A DNA stretch of 14,779 nucleotides, taken from Planctomycetaceae bacterium. Lineage in GTDB: Bacteria > Planctomycetota > Planctomycetia > Pirellulales > Thermoguttaceae. Positions 1-6,430 of the stretch are shown here, piece by piece. The notes beneath the pieces were generated by a model, which was not told the origin of the DNA, did no database searches, and saw nothing but the letters and a program-made list of their open reading frames with translations. Position 1 is the first letter of the stretch. The number at the start of each line of letters is the position of its first letter. The position numbers and the translations under genes were made by a program. Location: the NCBI GenBank assembly GCA_031288955.1, contig JAITQJ010000245.1:1-14779 (forward strand), given 5' to 3'.

Positions 1-300
1 AAACTCCCCGCCCCAACTGTAATTATTTTATCGGCTTGTTAGCGAGCCGTCAAGAGAAAAATGTCCAATGCAAGCGGAGTTAAAGCCGGCAGTGCCGACA
101 GCCGGCTGGGTGGTTATCATCGGCTGTACACGCACAGTCTTCAATTTCACTGTGTATTACTTGACGGTTCGGTTAGGCGTGTTTCCAATACGATTGCCCC
201 GCAAACGCTTGAAGCATTGGCAATTCCCGACGACGGCAAGGAGGTACGCTGCCGTAAAAGCGGGTATGCTTTTATCGCCGTCTTACAACGGCGGCTCTGA
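1..300 (+). pseudogene. DUF1559 (H-X9-DG) protein, degraded 3' fragment
   Basis: The frame beginning at base 61 encodes HSLQFHCVLLDGSVRRVSN, a histidine exactly nine residues before DGSVR. A stretch ending in TLEALAIPDDGKEV follows. This matches the C-terminal signature of DUF1559 proteins, the pseudopilin-like secreted family greatly expanded in Planctomycetota. The usual Gly-Gly after the histidine is missing. Upstream the frame is closed by TAG at 40-42. A different frame (bases 3-80) reads TPRPNCNYF, which weakly resembles the LPPNSPxC segment that usually precedes the histidine, so at least one frameshift is likely. The tail after GKEV looks unlike the family, and the frame stops at 298-300. 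It is either a decayed gene end whose 5' part lies left of the window or a translocated fragment. A functional 79-codon ORF from ATG 61 is possible but less likely. The family assignment is by memory of the motif. Confidence 0.5.
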
Positions 301-348
301 AAAAACCGTCTCAAACGGCTGTCCGCTGGCGGACTATCTTTGAGAAAT

Positions 349-377
349 TTGGAAATTGATTGTTTTTCTAGTAGAAT
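349..377 (+). promoter_or_regulatory. Candidate sigma70-type promoter of the MATE gene
   Basis: TTGGAA (349-354) and TAGAAT (372-377) are 17 bp apart. They match the -35 and -10 consensus at 4/6 and 5/6 positions. Initiation near 384 would give a leader of about 50 nt before the ATG at 434. AAGGGA at 421-426, seven bases before the ATG, is a plausible ribosome binding site and one of the few in the window. Bases 301-348 hold only short, weak inverted repeats. Confidence 0.45.
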
Positions 378-433
378 GAACTTCTGGAAGTACCTCATTA
401 TTTACTTATCAAGCACACGGAAGGGAACGGAGA

Positions 434-1819
434 ATGACAAACTGGTGGACTCGTCCGTGCGGCGGATTCGATGTACTCAAACAGGCACTTCCCATTATCA
501 TCTCCGGCGGTTCTATTTCCTTGATGAATTTCACCGACCGAATGTTTTTGATGTGGTACGATGCCGATGCAATGACCGCATCAATGCAGGGCGGAATGCT
601 GTTCTGGTCGTCCGTTGCCATTCCCGCTCATATCGCCGCCTTCGTTACAACGTTCGTCGCACAGTACAACGGCAGCGGAAACCTTAAACGCATCGGCACT
701 ATCGTCTGGCAAGGCATTTGGTTCGGCTGCGTGATGATGCCGATGCTGTTTTTACTCTATCCGTTTCTTACCAATGCGTTCGCCTGCTTCGGGCATAGTG
801 AAACGCTGATTCCGCTGGAGCAAACGTATTTCTACTGGATGCTTTGGAGCAGTGCGGCTGTTATCAGCGGGGAATCTGCCGCCTCGTTTTTTCGCGGTCG
901 AGGAAAAATGCAGGTCGAAATGTACACCAACGTCTTTTGTGTTGCACTGAATATCGCCCTCGATGCAGTCCTGATTTTCGGCAAGTTCGGCTTTCCCGAA
1001 TGGGGACTTGCCGGTGCTGCCATTGCAACCGTGATTGCTCAATGGACACGGTTCTTCATTTACGTTGTACTGATGTATTATGCTGATAAAGGTGCCGATA
1101 AGTTTAATATCTTCGGCGGAATAAAACCGGACTTTCCGCTGCTCGGCAGACTCTTTTACTACGGTGTTCCGGCAGGCTTTTACACGTTTGTTGATACTAT
1201 TTCTTTTACCGTATTCATTATGGTCATCGGCGGTCTCAGTGAAGCGGCACGGAATGCGACGACGATTGCTTTTACGATGAATTCGCTGACGTTTATTCCG
1301 TTATCGGGCATCGGCATTGTTGTTACATCAATGGTCGGCAATCAGTTGGGGAACAATCGTCCTGATTTAGCCCGCCGGGTAACGATGACGGCAACAGTAT
1401 TCGGCGTGATTTATTCCGGTTTCTTTGCGGTATTATTTTTTGCGGTACCGGATTTTTTGTTATCGGGTTTTGCGGCATTTTCACCGCCGGAAGATTTTGC
1501 GGCAGTCCACGATTTATGTGTTACGCTGATGCTTTTTCTGGCGTTATATTTATGTTTTGACAGTGTGTCGATTATTTTTTGTTCGGCACTTCGCGGTGCC
1601 GGGGACACCTATTTTATTGCGTGGATGGTACTGGTGCTGGCACCGTTATATCCGCTGGCGTGTTTTATCGGAGTCCGTTATTTCGATTTAGGCATTCTTT
1701 GGTGCTGGAGTGTTGTTACTGCCGCTGTTTTCGCCTACTTGCTGGCTTTTTCCTTGCGTTACCGAAGCAAGGCGTGGGAGTCCAAACGGGTGATTGAACA
1801 GGAAATCAAGTTAGAGTGA
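434..1819 (+). CDS. MATE family multidrug/cation efflux transporter
   Basis: A 461-residue, strongly hydrophobic protein whose length and pattern fit the MATE fold: twelve transmembrane helices in two pseudo-symmetric halves of six. The first half opens with QALPIIISGGSISLMNFTDR, the typical start of MATE helix 1 (a proline-containing helix, then a polar D/R pair). AQYNGSGN matches the family's Q-x-x-G-x-G-N/D segment after helix 2. The second half repeats the pattern in YGVPAGFYTFVDTISFTVF and GNQLGNNRPDLARR. Such proteins sit in the inner membrane and export cationic drugs or metabolites in exchange for Na+ or H+. Substrate and coupling ion cannot be read from the sequence. The ATG is supported by AAGGGA at 421-426 and by the promoter at 349-377. 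The gene appears to be transcribed alone. Synonymous codon use changes clearly between its two halves. Confidence 0.9.
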   Translation: MTNWWTRPCGGFDVLKQALPIIISGGSISLMNFTDRMFLMWYDADAMTASMQGGMLFWSSVAIPAHIAAFVTTFVAQYNGSGNLKRIGTIVWQGIWFGCVMMPMLFLLYPFLTNAFACFGHSETLIPLEQTYFYWMLWSSAAVISGESAASFFRGRGKMQVEMYTNVFCVALNIALDAVLIFGKFGFPEWGLAGAAIATVIAQWTRFFIYVVLMYYADKGADKFNIFGGIKPDFPLLGRLFYYGVPAGFYTFVDTISFTVFIMVIGGLSEAARNATTIAFTMNSLTFIPLSGIGIVVTSMVGNQLGNNRPDLARRVTMTATVFGVIYSGFFAVLFFAVPDFLLSGFAAFSPPEDFAAVHDLCVTLMLFLALYLCFDSVSIIFCSALRGAGDTYFIAWMVLVLAPLYPLACFIGVRYFDLGILWCWSVVTAAVFAYLLAFSLRYRSKAWESKRVIEQEIKLE

Positions 1820-1843
1820 GGCAGCCGGTCATCGTAATCCTCC

Positions 1844-1872
1844 TTGTATAAAATTCCTAAAAGAGGTATAGT
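1844..1872 (+). promoter_or_regulatory. Candidate promoter of the helicase-nuclease gene
   Basis: TTGTAT (1844-1849) and TATAGT (1867-1872) are separated by 17 bp. The -10 box matches consensus at 5/6 positions and the -35 box at only 3/6. Initiation near 1879 would leave a leader of about 70 nt to the ATG at 1948. Confidence 0.35.
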
Positions 1873-1947
1873 ATTTGCACGGAAGATTGAAGAAAAAAAT
1901 TGGTAAACACACATATCTATTTCCAAACCTCACATTGGCAATTTACA

Positions 1948-4900
1948 ATGAACACGATTATTAAGGCTTCGGCAGGTTCAGGGAAAACCTATAAGTTGAG
2001 TAACCGCTATATCGGTATCCTCTTTAAGAAAACTGCGCCCGAAACGATTTTGGCTTCAACGTTTACGAAAAAAGCCGCCGGAGAAATTCTAGGGCGAATT
2101 CTCACCCGGCTCGCCGATGCCGCTCTGAATAACAAAGAATACACCGAACTTTCCAAAGCGTTACAAGAAGACCATCTGCCGCCGTGTCCCGCCGCCGATG
2201 AATTGCAGCATCTCGTTGCACAAACCGCCCGGAATCTTTACAAACTGCGCATCAGCACTCTGGATTCGTTCTTCAATAAAATTGCATCGGCTTTCGCCTT
2301 TGAACTCGGTTTGCCGCCGGGCTGGAAGGCTGGTGCCGACGATGCCGTCTTTACCCGAATCATTTATGAAGCCGTCTATAATGTTTTAGATGCCTCGCCG
2401 AGAAACGATGCAAAAACACTGCTTTTTTTATTCCAACAAGGGAAGCAGGAACAAACGGTAGCAAAAGAACTCGTCGAACTGGCAAAAAATTATCTGCCGT
2501 TGTGCAGAGAAACAAGGGACACACCGGACGTTTGGGGGAAAGGCTTGATATTTCAGTCCGAAGCGGACGAATCAGAATTGGACAATGTTGAAGAAGTGCT
2601 TGCCGACACAACATTCCAGAAACGAGCAAAAGATAGCAATAACGGATTAGCAAAACTCCGCCAATCGATATCTTCCAAGGATTGGAAAGCCGTTTTAAAA
2701 TACACTCTTGTTCAAAATGTTGCTACCAAAAAAGTAGTTGATAAAAACGGTGTTATCACATACGGTGGTAATCCGATAGAAGGTTCTTTGCTGACCGCTT
2801 GCCAAAAATTGGGCAAATTTGCGGCAGCGGTGGAAATCAACAAACTTCTCGGTAAAACACAAGCGGCAGGAAAACTGCTCGCATTGATTGCTGATGCCTG
2901 CGATGAAATTCAGTACCGGGAACGCAGTTACCGCTTTGAGGACATTCCGCAGTTGGTAGCAGCACAAAGTTATCAGCCGCAGATAATGACGCACCGTCTT
3001 GATGCCGAAACGAAACATCTCCTTCTCGATGAGTTTCAGGATACTTCGCTGCCGCAGTGGAATGTCATCGAACCGTTTGCGGACAATGCGTTCAATACCG
3101 GTTCGACATTCTTTGTCGGCGATGAGAAACAGGCGATTTATGGCTGGCGGGGCGGCGTTGCGGAAATCTTTGATAAGGTCAAAGCGGCATTTGCCGGAAT
3201 TAGTGAAGAAACGTTGGCGAAAAGTTATCGCAGTGCGCCGGTCATCATTGATACGGTTAACACTATTTTTAGTAACATTCAACAAAACGAATCCTTACAG
3301 GACAAAAAGGAGGATAATGACAATCCTTGTTTTGCTCCGGCGGCAGAACAGTGGAGTGAGCGTTTCAAACTTCACGAGACGGCACAGACATTTGCCGGTT
3401 ACTGCGTTCTCGAAACCATTGATGCCGATGACAGTTTACCGGACAAAGGCAATGAAGATGACGAAGATGACGAAAATGGCGTTGACGACAGCACCCCGTT
3501 CACGGATTGTGTTGTTGACCGTATTGCGCAGTTGCACAACGAAAAACCGGCAGCAACAATCGGTGTACTTGTTTTACGTAACAAAAAAATCGGAAGCATT
3601 ATTGCCGGCTTAAAACAACGTTTTAACATCGAAGCGAGCGAAGACGGCGGTGTTCCGCTGACGAATTCCGATGCGGTACAATTTATTCTTTCAGCGATGA
3701 AGTTAGCCGACCATCCCGGCGATACAGTTGCCCGCTATCACCTGACACTCGGACCGCTCGGCGAACATCTCGGCATAACAGATTACAAGGATTCTTATCA
3801 AAGTGTATGCGCCTCGCGGGCTATTCGTAACAGTATTGCAGAGAAAGGTTACGGTGAAACCGTCAAAGAATATCAGCACGTTTTGCTTCCTTGGTGTGAT
3901 GCACGAAAAGATATACGGGAGCGTCAGCGGCTCGATAAACTTGCGGCATTGGCGTACCAATTCGACAGCGAAGCAAGCGGAGTGCGTACCCGCTGGTTTA
4001 TCGAACGGGTACAGACGGAAAAGGTTGAAAGTCCGACTGCCGCCCTGATTAAGGTAATGACCGTTCACAAATCGAAGGGGTTGGAGTTTGACATCGTGGT
4101 ACTGCCCGACCTCGACAGCGACTTGGCTAAAAGCACTCCAAAAATTATCACAGCGCGGGATAATTCGGCTTCCCCTGTCAATTTTATCACGTATTATGCC
4201 TATGAAGAGATGTTGTCGTTTCTTCCGAAAGAGTACCAAGATGCACACACCGCCCATAAACGCAACGGAGTTATTGAATCGCTGGACGTGTTGTACGTTG
4301 CTGTAACAAGAGCGAAGCGGGAGTTGGTAATGCTTGTTCCGGCAAAATCGCGGCAAGGCATAAGGACGTACCGCGGTATTTTGCAAAATGCCCTGGGCGA
4401 AAATTATCAGCACGGCAACCGCGATTGGCACAAGGAAAAAGCGAAAAGCGAAGAAGTCTTGCCGTCCGTTCAGCCGCAGATAGCACCTTTTGCGGTCGCC
4501 GCTTCATCGAAGTTGCGGCATCTGACGCGTAAAGCACCGTCAGGAGAAGAATTGTCAATGCGGCAAAGCGGCGTTGCCGTTTCAGATGTCCCTTCGCCGG
4601 ACGGACACGGTCGGTTGATGGGGACTGCTATTCACCAGTGTTTTGAATATGTTCTGAAAAAACACTTGTGGCTCGATGATTATGTTCCGAACAAAGAGGA
4701 ATTGATAGACAACGTTAAAAACAGCGAAACGGCATCGCTGGATTGGGACGGCATTGCCGATTCATTTATCGCTATATGCGATAAACCGAATGTCCGGCAG
4801 TTGCTTTCACGCTCGAAAGAGACGGCTGCCGAAGAGTTGGAAGTTGAATCGGAGCGGCGGTTTATTGTCCGTTTGGACGAGCATCTTTGGCGGGGGGCGA

Positions 4901-5109
4901 TAGACCGGCTTGTTATCCGCCGCCGTAACGAAAAAGTTATCGCTCTGGAGGTGATTGACTTCAAATCGGACGGTGAAGAGCGGAACGAACAATACACACC
5001 GCAGTTAGAAGCATACCGTAAGGCATTAGCGAAACTTTACCAACTTGACGCATCGCAAATATCCGCCAAGATACTGTACCTCACGCTGGACAAAGTGGTT
5101 GAGGTGTGA
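1948..5109 (+). CDS. UvrD/Rep superfamily helicase with C-terminal PD-(D/E)XK nuclease, AddA/RecB-like
   Basis: A 1053-residue ATP-dependent helicase-nuclease of the double-strand-break resection type, which unwinds DNA ends and prepares them for RecA. All superfamily 1A motifs are visible: Walker A ASAGSGKT (7-14), motif Ia STFTKKAAGEI, Walker B LLLDEFQDT (D361-T366), GDEKQAIYGWRGG (391-403), KSYRSAP, VHKSKGLEFD (around H707) and YVAVTRAKRE (783-792). The C-terminus carries a RecB-type nuclease: GTAIH (H896), GAIDRL (D986), VIDFKS (D1004, K1006) and QLEAY (1019-1023). All expected catalytic residues are therefore present. An acidic Asp/Glu-rich stretch lies between motifs IV and V. The frame extends upstream to a TTG at 1900, but I prefer ATG 1948 because it puts Walker A at the usual distance from the N-terminus. 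No Shine-Dalgarno is seen. No AddB-type partner is in the window. Confidence 0.9.
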   Translation: MNTIIKASAGSGKTYKLSNRYIGILFKKTAPETILASTFTKKAAGEILGRILTRLADAALNNKEYTELSKALQEDHLPPCPAADELQHLVAQTARNLYKLRISTLDSFFNKIASAFAFELGLPPGWKAGADDAVFTRIIYEAVYNVLDASPRNDAKTLLFLFQQGKQEQTVAKELVELAKNYLPLCRETRDTPDVWGKGLIFQSEADESELDNVEEVLADTTFQKRAKDSNNGLAKLRQSISSKDWKAVLKYTLVQNVATKKVVDKNGVITYGGNPIEGSLLTACQKLGKFAAAVEINKLLGKTQAAGKLLALIADACDEIQYRERSYRFEDIPQLVAAQSYQPQIMTHRLDAETKHLLLDEFQDTSLPQWNVIEPFADNAFNTGSTFFVGDEKQAIYGWRGGVAEIFDKVKAAFAGISEETLAKSYRSAPVIIDTVNTIFSNIQQNESLQDKKEDNDNPCFAPAAEQWSERFKLHETAQTFAGYCVLETIDADDSLPDKGNEDDEDDENGVDDSTPFTDCVVDRIAQLHNEKPAATIGVLVLRNKKIGSIIAGLKQRFNIEASEDGGVPLTNSDAVQFILSAMKLADHPGDTVARYHLTLGPLGEHLGITDYKDSYQSVCASRAIRNSIAEKGYGETVKEYQHVLLPWCDARKDIRERQRLDKLAALAYQFDSEASGVRTRWFIERVQTEKVESPTAALIKVMTVHKSKGLEFDIVVLPDLDSDLAKSTPKIITARDNSASPVNFITYYAYEEMLSFLPKEYQDAHTAHKRNGVIESLDVLYVAVTRAKRELVMLVPAKSRQGIRTYRGILQNALGENYQHGNRDWHKEKAKSEEVLPSVQPQIAPFAVAASSKLRHLTRKAPSGEELSMRQSGVAVSDVPSPDGHGRLMGTAIHQCFEYVLKKHLWLDDYVPNKEELIDNVKNSETASLDWDGIADSFIAICDKPNVRQLLSRSKETAAEELEVESERRFIVRLDEHLWRGAIDRLVIRRRNEKVIALEVIDFKSDGEERNEQYTPQLEAYRKALAKLYQLDASQISAKILYLTLDKVVEV

Positions 5110-5130
5110 AATGTCCGGCATCAGGACATT
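5110..5130. terminator. Hairpin in convergent gap, possible bidirectional terminator
   Basis: AATGTCC (5110-5116) and GGACATT (5124-5130) form a perfect 7-bp stem with a 7-nt loop. It fills almost the whole 24-bp gap between the helicase stop (5107-5109) and the hydrolase stop (5134-5136, minus). There is no U-tract on either strand, so classical intrinsic termination is uncertain. Confidence 0.4.
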
Positions 5131-5133
5131 CGG

Positions 5134-5853
5134 CTAAAACCAGCGCAGTATCAATTCGGTTACGAGAGCGTGTCCTTTGGCGTTCGGATGATTGATTTGA
5201 CTCATATAATCCCGAACGTTTTCGCCGCTTCTGACCTTCGCCTTGAATACCGCATAACTGTCAACAAGCCCGATGCGGTACTCGGCTGCCAGACGGCGTA
5301 TCTGCCGCGAATGTTCGTCAAGATAGGTGTCGTCTTTTGTCAAATCCAGCCTCCAGTCCGGTGTCGGGGTCAGGAGAATCACCTTGATATTTTGTGCCAA
5401 TGCCTGTTCAATCATTGCCCGCCACGCCTTCTCTGCCCGCTGCAAGCCGAGTCCCTGGTCATTGAGAGCGTAATCAATAAAAAGCACATCAGGACGATGC
5501 GGAAGAACTTCCGTCTTGAAACGTTTTGCACCGGATTCCGATGCTTCGCCGCCGATAGAAGTGTTGATGCAATTCACCACCGCAAACGGATATTTATCTT
5601 TCACATGTTTGAGTGTTTGCAGCGGATACGCTTCCATTGTACGGATTTCCGGCGTTTTGAAATAACCGGCAGGAACACTGTGTCCGTGAAAGACCAGATT
5701 GAGCGTCCGGTTCTTGGGCCACTGCGTCTGTAAGGCTTGTTTGACCGTATCAAGGTATGCGTTTTCTTCGGCAACTTGAGCATCGCTGCAAGATGCAAGA
5801 CAAAAGAAGAACAGTGAAAAGCAGACAATAGAGCAACTCTGTTTAATGGGCAT
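5134..5853 (-). CDS. SGNH/GDSL-type hydrolase, predicted lipoprotein
   Basis: A 239-residue predicted esterase- or lipase-like enzyme exported and lipid-anchored through Cys22. The signal peptide ends in a perfect lipobox, LASC (19-22). The frame runs 26 codons further upstream, but that would bury the signal peptide behind a polar, basic stretch, so I chose the ATG at 5853. Block I is FHGHSVPAGY with Ser59 as the predicted nucleophile; its usual GDS is GHS here. Block II is IGGEAS (100-105). Block III is YALND with N131. Block V is NHPNAKGH with His222. The Asp normally three residues before that His is Gln219, so the triad may be reduced to a Ser-His dyad. The substrate is unknown; carbohydrate-ester deacetylation is common in relatives but only a guess here. 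The gene is transcribed alone, with a long structured leader. It converges on the helicase gene. Confidence 0.8.
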   Translation of the reverse strand: MPIKQSCSIVCFSLFFFCLASCSDAQVAEENAYLDTVKQALQTQWPKNRTLNLVFHGHSVPAGYFKTPEIRTMEAYPLQTLKHVKDKYPFAVVNCINTSIGGEASESGAKRFKTEVLPHRPDVLFIDYALNDQGLGLQRAEKAWRAMIEQALAQNIKVILLTPTPDWRLDLTKDDTYLDEHSRQIRRLAAEYRIGLVDSYAVFKAKVRSGENVRDYMSQINHPNAKGHALVTELILRWF

Positions 5854-5950
5854 AATAAAGTGTTTCGGTTTTTTTACCAATCTTGAAGGGCGGTTTTCCC
5901 CGCAGTTCGTTTCATTAGACTTGTTCGGCAACGTTAATTTAGAGTAACAA

Positions 5951-6022
5951 CCGGCGGCACAGCCGCCGGCTCTCGGCAGGGCAACGTTTTTACGCTAAAA
6001 AAGTATAAATCACGAGAGCCGG
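5951..6022 (-). repeat. Overlapping inverted repeats in the SGNH hydrolase leader
   Basis: Two perfect inverted repeats share bases. CCGGCGGC (5951-5958) and GCCGCCGG (5962-5969) give an 8-bp stem with a 3-nt loop. CCGGCTCTCG (5966-5975) and CGAGAGCCGG (6013-6022) give a 10-bp stem around a 37-nt, A/T-rich loop. Because both need 5966-5969, the full stems compete in RNA of either strand. Transcribed from the minus promoter at 6052-6080, they would lie in the leader of the hydrolase mRNA. They could instead be a dispersed genomic repeat. Confidence 0.6.
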
Positions 6023-6051
6023 ATGCCACGCTTAATTCGCTCCGTCAAATT

Positions 6052-6080
6052 ATTATAACATTCAGTACCGGCAGTGGCAA
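6052..6080 (-). promoter_or_regulatory. Candidate strong promoter of the SGNH hydrolase gene
   Basis: On the minus strand, TTGCCA (6080-6075) and TATAAT (6057-6052) are 17 bp apart. This is 5/6 and 6/6 to the sigma70 consensus and the best promoter match in the window. Initiation near 6045 would give a leader of about 190 nt containing the overlapping inverted repeats at 5951-6022. The interval 5854-6223 otherwise holds no ORF I can support. Confidence 0.5.
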
Positions 6081-6142
6081 GAGCGGATACCGCAAGGTAT
6101 TAACCAGTGTCTTCATTATTCATTCTAACTATCGTCTTGCTT

Positions 6143-6178
6143 GGGGTCATTCTTTTTTGAATACCCCTTGTTTTTTTT
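6143..6178 (+). terminator. Intrinsic terminator, plus strand, just before rpmG
   Basis: GGGGT (6143-6147) pairs with ACCCC (6163-6167). After a single bulged C, ATTC (6149-6152) pairs with GAAT (6159-6162) around a T6 loop. TTG and eight T residues (6168-6178) follow, giving the classical hairpin plus U-tract layout on the plus strand. No T-tract follows it on the minus strand. No plus-strand gene ends here: the nearest upstream is the helicase, over 1 kb away. It may insulate rpmG, end an antisense or small RNA, or act as a leader attenuator. Confidence 0.6.
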
Positions 6179-6195
6179 CGCACTTCGGGTACAAT
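6168..6195 (+). promoter_or_regulatory. Candidate promoter of rpmG-recJ
   Basis: TACAAT (6190-6195) is a 5/6 -10 box. It lies 16 bp after TTGTTT (6168-6173), a weak 3/6 -35 box that overlaps the T-tract of the preceding terminator. Initiation near 6202 would give a short leader of about 22 nt before the rpmG ATG. Confidence 0.4.
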
Positions 6196-6223
6196 GCGGT
6201 AATCTGAATAGGGAGTTTGTCCG

Positions 6224-6394
6224 ATGGCAAGCAAAAAAAGCAAGAAAAAAGCCGAAACCGTGTTTCTCGTCTGCGAAGAAACCGGCGAGTATAATTACGC
6301 CGTAAGGAAAAAGCCCGGCGGTGAGAAACTCAAGTTGTCGAAGTTCTGCCCCAAATTGCGGAAACATACGATTCACAACGAGAAAAAGAAATAA
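6224..6394 (+). CDS. rpmG: 50S ribosomal protein bL33
   Basis: A 56-codon ORF encoding a very basic protein that starts MASKKSKKKAETVFLVCEE and ends with LSKFCPKLRKHTIHNEKKK. The ending is the diagnostic bL33 C-terminus (K-x-C-P-x-x-R-K-H-T-x-H), and the length is typical. The protein sits on the large ribosomal subunit near the E site. In zinc-binding bL33 two CxxC pairs coordinate the metal. Here each pair keeps only its first cysteine (Cys17 in CEET, Cys42 in CPKL), so the protein should not bind zinc in the standard way, yet it is not the fully cysteine-free form. The gene has its own candidate promoter and lies 36 bp upstream of recJ in the same direction. The gap contains a small hairpin, CGGGA-TAT-TCCCG (6397-6409), without a T-tract. 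A weak GGGAG sits at 6211-6215. Confidence 0.92.
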   Translation: MASKKSKKKAETVFLVCEETGEYNYAVRKKPGGEKLKLSKFCPKLRKHTIHNEKKK

Positions 6395-6430
6395 CACGGG
6401 ATATTCCCGCCGCTAACTAATGTCCTTGAT

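Noticed and set aside
84..107. AGCCGGC / GCCGGCT inverted repeat as a copy of the palindrome at 5951-5969
   Set aside because: Only short GC-rich blocks are shared and the loops differ; in a GCC/GGC-rich coding background this is not enough to call a repeat family.
306..323. Hairpin CCGT-TTGAG-ACGG followed by six T on the minus strand, as a terminator
   Set aside because: The stem is only 4-5 bp and no minus-strand gene to the right would use it.
1900..1947. TTG at 1900 as start of the helicase-nuclease gene
   Set aside because: It would add 16 residues unlike the family N-terminus; ATG 1948 puts Walker A at the expected position. Neither site has a Shine-Dalgarno.
2695..4431. Long minus-strand ORFs (2695-3285 and 3703-4431) opposite the helicase
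   Set aside because: They lie entirely antisense to a gene with complete helicase and nuclease motifs, are rich in Cys and Arg, and show no recognisable domain.
5854..5931. 26-codon upstream extension of the SGNH gene
   Set aside because: It would place a basic polar stretch before an otherwise standard lipoprotein signal peptide.
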